Origin: Pterois miles
Lineage: Eukaryota; Chordata; Actinopteri; Perciformes; Scorpaenidae
Direction of reading: 5' to 3'
Assembly (NCBI GenBank): GCA_947000775.1
Contig: CAMQGK010000637.1
Coordinates: forward strand, 16,932,501 to 16,996,500
Length of the DNA stretch: 64,000 nt
The notes under the pieces are model-generated. The model saw nothing but the letters and a program-made list of their open reading frames with translations, was not told the DNA's origin and searched no databases. The stretch's first letter is position 1, and every line of letters begins with the position of its first letter. This document shows positions 59,065 to 64,000 of the stretch, in pieces. A program made the position numbers and the translations under genes.

Positions 59065-59232
59065 GTGACAGGCCGTTCCAGTGCAACCAGTGTGGCGTCT
59101 CATTCACCCAGAAGGGAAACCTGCTGCGACACATCAAGCTGCACACAGGCGAAAAACCCTTCAAATGCCCCTTTTGCAGCTACGCCTGCCGGCGGCGCGA
59201 TGCCCTCAGCGGGCATTTGCGCACTCATGCTG
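59065..59232 (+). CDS. ikzf2: Helios-like Ikaros-family protein, exon for zinc fingers 2 and 3
   Basis: This 168-bp exon (the Ikaros finger 2-3 exon is also 168 bp, from memory) lies between acceptor CTCTATCAG| and donor CATGCTG|GTAAGA, phase 1 at both ends. It encodes two classic C2H2 fingers: FQCNQCGVSFTQKGNLLRHI plus KLH (Cys-X2-Cys-X12-His-X3-His), linker TGEKP, then FKCPFCSYACRRRDALSGHL plus RTH with the same spacing. In Ikaros proteins these two fingers make the main contacts with GGGAA-core DNA. CPFCSYACRRRDAL is the Helios/Eos form; Ikaros and Aiolos have CHLCNYAC. Differences from the usual Helios sequence are GDRPFQ for GERPFH, GVSF for GASF, LHTGEK for LHSGEK, ALSG for ALTG and THA for THS. 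The finger 4 exon is not seen before 64000. Confidence 0.95.
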
Positions 59233-61178
59233 GTAAGACTCCTCCTCAGCCTTTCCTCTTCCCTTTTTTACTCATCCACTTCTGTTACCCAGAAGAGACT
59301 TCATTTCTTTCATTAGAAGTGCTGCAGAGATCTGTAGGGAAAAAAAAAAAATCAACCCATAATGCTTTAAATGCAGGGACATCTTTATTTTAAGACATAG
59401 ATTATTATGTTCCTTATGCTTGTGTAACACATGCTTAATCACCCCAGTCTGCCTCAGCTCACAGAGCCTCACCTTTGTGTATCTAATGTAAGAACTATGG
59501 GAGCCACAGTAACCATGCGTGCTGGTTGGTGACTCTGCGTCTCGTTTTGTTGCTGGATAGGCGCATGGTGTTTTTTCTTTTTTTTTATGTGTGCGTGTTA
59601 TAGACAGTGTTGTGAGTGCTTTGTGGTTAGGTACCAAGGACATGCTGTTCCTTAGTTGCTTGACTCGCTAAGGAGGAAACTGTCTGTTGAGAAGCACATG
59701 GGGAGTGCTGGCTGTCTCTCTCTCAACTGTAACCCACTTTCCAATCAGAGAGGATGTGCTCTCCCCTCTTTTGCACCTTCGAAATCAAGGTCAGACAATA
59801 CTGTCATTTCTGCCTCGGATGCCCCCACAGGGGTTACTCATACACACTTCTCTTTTTAGATGGAGGTAACGTGTGTTTGGGTGCATGTCCATGGGTTTGC
59901 ATGTCTGTTATCTCTGCCCCATATGTTACTCTTCGCTTCTTTTATGCATTTCTTAACATTTATCACTCCACATCTGTCTTGCACCATCAATCATGACCAT
60001 TTTCCTACTTTCACTTCCTTCAGTGTTCAGCTGAATTTGTTTGACACATCCCCCAACCCCCTTTTTCCTGTAAAATCATGACGTTACACCTGCCTTCATC
60101 TGGTCATTGAGTGGGGAATGTGATGTGGTTGAGTATTGCTGTCACCTTTGCATCGTCCACGGACACTGGGTAGTTATTCTTGGGAGCGCTAGCCCGGTGC
60201 CATGCCAGGAAGAACAGGTGTAGCTAAAAGAGGGAAATACAGCATTGACATAGAGGTCAGGTGAGAAAAAATGCAAGATGAAAGCAAGAAGCGAGAAATA
60301 GTTGTAGAACAAAAGTGCATCCGATTTGGCTGGGGCCAGGTTAAATGTTGGACAATGGCATTATCCACTGAGGTATAGATGATTGGTGAAAGGATAATAC
60401 AGTAAACGGTTGAAAGGCATTTCACATTTTCTAAGATGGGAGATTTAAATTCAAGCAAGTTCCCGTTTATTAGCTAAATGCAGTGAGTCAAGTGAGTCTG
60501 AGTGCACAGTGTGGACCATTTGCATGAATAAGAATAGCTTCTGAAAGATGGATTCTTCAGGTCCATCCAACATCTGCGCAAGGTCGTTTGTGGGCGGTTA
60601 TATAAATATGAAAAGTTATGAAGTCTACATTGTGTGTGTGAGAGAGTGTGTAGATGTGAGTGATACTTGATTGAATGCTGCCTCCTCCTTCACACCCAGA
60701 ATGAATATCACTGCAATGACCCTGCTGGTACACCTACCCACACTTTAATAATATTGAAACTTTTTGTCATTAGCCACCATTTTTGTATCCGTTCATACTC
60801 GGAAAAGAAATAACAATGAAGCCTACATGAAGTTTCGAATTCTGCCGATACAGTGTCATTCATAGACCACAAGAGTCCTGAATGACAGATACAGCAGAAA
60901 GTCTATTATCGTTCAATATGATTCACTAAAATGAAAAGTGCCTGCTGATGCAAGATTGGCCATGGCTGGCCATGTCATTCTGTAACAAGTGGGTTTTATT
61001 TCCTTCACACAAATCATCGAGAAGCAGTTCAGGGAAGAAAATGTAACATTTACAATGAAAGGAATAATCATTTCTGAGTAACTTGTCTTCTTGTACAACA
61101 TTAAAAAAAAAATCAGCCTCCCTTTCTGTGGGAGAAAGAGTACTTCTGTTCACGTGTGAACTATTACCTACCTCTAAA
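59233..61178 (+). other. intron after the finger 2-3 exon
   Basis: No finger 4 exon (pattern GKPxKCxYCGRSYKQ...ERCH) found in any plus frame. Frames at 59656-60081 are open but without motifs. Confidence 0.6.
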
Positions 61179-61199
61179 TGTGTGTGTGTGTGTGTGTGT

Positions 61200-61470
61200 G
61201 TGGTGTGTATTACTATACGTTGTGGGGACATGAATCTGTTTACACAGTCACATTGTGGGGACTTACCTTACTTTTGGTGAAAAAATGCACGTCCCCATAA
61301 TGGAAAACATTATATTTTAGGGTGAAGACTTGGTTTAGGGTTAGGGTTAGGTTAGATTTAGGTTGAGGTTAGGGAAAGGGTTAGGATTAGGCAAATAACA
61401 GTTACACTTAGGGCTACGGGTAGGTCTCCAGGAAATAAATGTAAGTCAATGCAATGTCCTCAGAAGTCAT
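61200..61470 (-). repeat. dispersed repeat with telomere-like (GGTTAG) core
   Basis: GTGGGGACATGAATCTG and TTGTGGGGACTTACC, then GGTTTAGGGTTAGGGTTAGGTTAGATTTAGGTTGAGGTTAGGGAAAGGGTTAGG (61332-61386), then GGTCTCCAGGAAATAAATGTAAGTCAATGCAATGTCC. The TTAGGG-like units are irregular and sit within a common fish repeat, so this is not an interstitial telomere. Confidence 0.65.
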
Positions 61471-61472
61471 GG

Positions 61473-61476
<4 letters not shown>

Positions 61477-61526
<50 letters not shown>
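61477..61526. repeat. (GT)n microsatellite, about 25 units
   Basis: Uninterrupted GT run. Shorter ones occur at 61179-61202 and 61843-61880, and an (AAAT)n run at about 61656-61684. Confidence 0.95.
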
Positions 61527-61529
<3 letters not shown>

Positions 61530-61654
61530 AGTCTCCATGCCTCAGACTGAAACATGTTTGGTTTCTATTTTCTCACAGTGACAACAGCACTGGATCTTCT
61601 AGTAATTAGCTGTCACCATCAGGGCCGCTGCTACCCATTTGCATGCCCTAGGTG

Positions 61655-61685
<31 letters not shown>

Positions 61686-62045
61686 GTAAAGGGGAATGAT
61701 TAATTTTATTTTTTTGAACAAATATGTTTATCTTTGTATTGCCTATAATGGTCTAATGATGCCAATTGTAGTTGTGCTTCATCTTAAATTTAAATAATTC
61801 ATCATTATGATTATTATGATCAGTTTCTGAAGGTGACTGGTAGGTGTGTGTGTGTGTGCGTGTGTGTTTGTGCGTGTGTATGAAACCAAGCATGGTAGAG
61901 ACTCTAAGATTTTATAACATGACTGACATGATTTTGGTACAATTGTTTCGCCACCAGTGTAAGCGGATAGCCCTCAGAGGGTCACTCACCAAACGGGAAA
62001 TCCTACCCACATTGGGTGCTTGGCGGGTATTAATCTTGGACCCTG

Positions 62046-62226
62046 ATTATGATGATGATCGTCAGCGTGGTGGCCCCTCCGGCACAGCGCATGATGCATG
62101 TGCTGGGAGCGGTGGCCCTGTTCACCATTATCTCAGTGAACGTCTTACTACAGCGAATGGCTCATGATGGTGTCTGGGTCACATCAGTACACTCGTGGCC
62201 TCATGTTCACTCAGCCCCTTTCTGAG
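62046..62226 (+). other. exon-like hydrophobic reading frame, unidentified
   Basis: From a TAA at about 62028 to TGA at about 62224 one frame reads MMMIVSVVAPPAQRMMHVLG, then AVALFTIISVNVLLQRMAHD, then GVWVTS. It has a clear membrane-spanning stretch (LGAVALFTIISVNVLL). Third positions are mostly G or C over 40 codons, unlike the AT-rich surroundings, which is coding-like. A possible acceptor is CGTCAG|CGTGG and possible donors are ATG|GTGTCT or TGG|GTCACA. It does not resemble any Ikaros exon. It could be an exon of an unknown gene, a retrotransposed fragment or chance. Confidence 0.3.
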
Positions 62227-62548
62227 TCATTATGTGACTGTAGTTTTGAGAATATTTTACCACAGGATGCAGACCTGTATCCTCAGCAGTGTCTGCCTGT
62301 GTCAGATTTTCACTTTAGAGCAGTATTTTGTAGTGAAAGTTCCATTCGTAGCTACACCTATAAAAAGTAATGCACTGCAGTTTGTAAATACTGTATTTAC
62401 ACTTATAATAATTGTAAACCAGGAGGTATAAAGAGCAACAAATGCCACATAGGGAGGAAGTCGGGGTGGATGGGTGGGTCAAAAAACACCAGACTTTCAC
62501 CAAGGAGACTGGTGTTTGCACCCTGTGTCAAACCAGAGATCAGCATTA

Positions 62549-63290
62549 ATTTATTTGTCACGTAATTATCATATTTAAGTAACACCACTTCAAGTTAGTT
62601 TAACCCAAACTTTGATTTATTTGTCCTGTAACTTCTGTACTTATATATCACCACCTCTGTAGTTATTTGAACCCAAATATTGTTTTATTTTGTCACTAGA
62701 GATGTTAATCATTAACTATTAACTGACATTAAGAATTTTAATTGTTTAATGCTATCAGTTAAATGGTTAAAAGAAGTATTAATAATGAATTAAAAAGCTG
62801 AGTAAAACTTAGAGGAGCGGCTCATCACTTAAAGGAGAGAAGCCATCCATCCATCCATCTTAAGAGAGTCTGAGCCAGTGTTGCAAGATACAGGAAGTTG
62901 GCTCTGGTCTATAGTTTATTCGAATGGAGGAGCTGTAGCATTTATTCACCGACAAATAAACTGTACACACAGGCTGCTAGTGACAGACTGCTAGACATCT
63001 AATAATCAGTTAACGAGGGTCGGCCATTGGTTACTTATTTATTTATTTTTTCAAAATTAGCATCGTTATTTGTCACATAACGTCTACACTTAAGGTACGC
63101 CACTTCCACTGTTATTGTACCCCAAATGCTGATTTATTTGTCACATAATGTAACTTCCGTGTTTAAGTAACGCTATTTCCATAGTTATTTTGAGCCAAAT
63201 GTTGAAGTATTTGTCATGTAATTTCTGTGCTTAAGTTACGCCATTTCTGTAGCTATTTTAACCCAAAACACACTCTTTTCCTTAACCTTA
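62549..63290 (+). repeat. minisatellite, about 66-73 bp unit, five units, interrupted
   Basis: Units of the form TTTATTTGTCACATAATGTAACTTCCGTG then TTAAGTAACGCCATTTC then TGTAGTTATTTTAACCCAAA occur twice before and three times after the transposon at 62698-63032. The units differ at many sites, so the array is old. Confidence 0.7.
62698..63032 (-). mobile_element. second, shorter copy of the 3.9-4.85 kb element
   Basis: Reverse orientation: GATGTTAATCATTAACTATTAACTGACATT, AAAAGCTGAGTAAAACTT, CACTTAAAGGAGAGAAG, CATTTATTCACCGACAAATAAACTG. It lacks the 55-bp minisatellite. It is inserted within the about 70-bp tandem array 62549-63290. Confidence 0.65.
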
Positions 63291-64000
63291 GTAATTGTTT
63301 TTGTTGCCTAAACCTAACTAAGTTGTATCCTGTAAAGATGGAGGTTTATTTTGAAAAGACTATATGCACATAATATGCAGAAATTGTTGCTGGCCATTCA
63401 TAGGAAAATGCACAAAAAATGAGGAATAACTTTTTGTATATTATACACGTTGTGACACTGTTGGCCTTAACAACTATTGGCCTATATCTAGGCTGCCCTG
63501 TCAACTCATAACTATATGCCTCCATTATTAGTTATATATGCATTTATTAATTCAGTGATCTAGTCATTAAGCAAAATAGCAAAGCTGGATGGATGGAAGG
63601 ATAGATGGGCTGATGGCTTGACCGAGATAAATAGGATATGTCTTCATCTTTCCACTTGTCTAGGTAGGAAGGAATTGAATAAAATATAGAAATGGCACAA
63701 TGAATCACACTCCACCTCCATAGCAGTTTTAACATTGGAGTTAGTTTCCTACCACCACCATGGGATGCTTGATCAACTCCGCTATTCACTCATCACCGAG
63801 CAGTGGGAGTTTGCTGTATGTTTCAGAGACCAAAGTGTTTTGAAATGCAGACTTCACGGTGCAACTATCTTTTTTCGCCCACAACTTGTCTTTGTGTCTG
63901 GCAACAGTTGTGTGGAATCCTCACACTAGTAGTGGAACATCCATGATCTCAGAGGCTCGCTTTTTGTTTGTTTGTACTACTGACACACTATTTACTACTA
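63291..64000 (+). other. intron or downstream sequence, nothing recognised
   Basis: A family F trace at 63240-63345, then AT-rich unique sequence. The rest of the ikzf2-like gene must lie beyond the window. Confidence 0.55.

Noticed and set aside
59754..59996. Possible finger 4 exon (frame contains CHFCLGCPHRGYSY)
   Set aside because: No Cys-X2-Cys-X12-His-X3-His pattern, none of the conserved GRSYKQ...ERCH residues, and no matching splice phase.
61332..61390. Interstitial telomere (TTAGGG array)
   Set aside because: Units are irregular and embedded in a dispersed fish repeat with characteristic GTGGGGAC flanks.

Overview
This is vertebrate, almost certainly teleost (ray-finned fish) genomic DNA, probably from a percomorph-like fish. 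It is AT-rich, has no long uninterrupted reading frames, and has short exons with GT/AG borders in long introns. It is crowded with fish-type repeats: tRNA-headed SINEs with LINE-like tails, TIR-bounded non-autonomous DNA transposons, decayed LINE and Penelope-like reverse transcriptase, and long CA, AT and CT microsatellites. There is no operon, no CRISPR array and no recognisable tRNA or rRNA gene.

Only one gene is clearly supported. It is the 5' two thirds of an Ikaros-family zinc-finger transcription factor on the + strand, closest to Helios (ikzf2). A CpG-rich promoter and leader region lies at about 40.15-41.65 kb. Coding starts in a tiny exon (ATG at 43076) and continues in exons at 52355-52510, 57895-58086 and 59065-59232. 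All junctions are phase 1 and join in frame. The last of these exons encodes the two adjacent C2H2 fingers that correspond to Ikaros-family fingers 2 and 3. The finger 4 exon and the C-terminal dimerisation-finger exon are not seen and should lie beyond 64000.

The most interesting feature is that finger 1 is missing. The 57895-58086 exon ends at the point where, in mammalian Helios, an internal splice donor is used to make a short isoform without finger 1. The sequence past that donor no longer encodes a finger and soon reaches a stop. This fish gene therefore appears to have fixed the finger-1-less form in its genome.

Layout: 1-40 kb is intergenic sequence upstream of ikzf2. It holds dispersed repeats, a decayed LINE (6.9-7.4 kb), a Penelope-like fragment (8.0-8.2 kb), a perfect 18-bp hairpin (9.04 kb) and many MITE-like elements. 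40-43 kb is the promoter and 5' leader. 43-59 kb holds the coding exons, in introns full of SINE and MITE insertions, some nested. 59-64 kb is downstream intron with GT repeats, a telomere-like GGTTAG-rich block, an unexplained exon-like hydrophobic frame near 62.1 kb, and an about 70-bp minisatellite split by a transposon.
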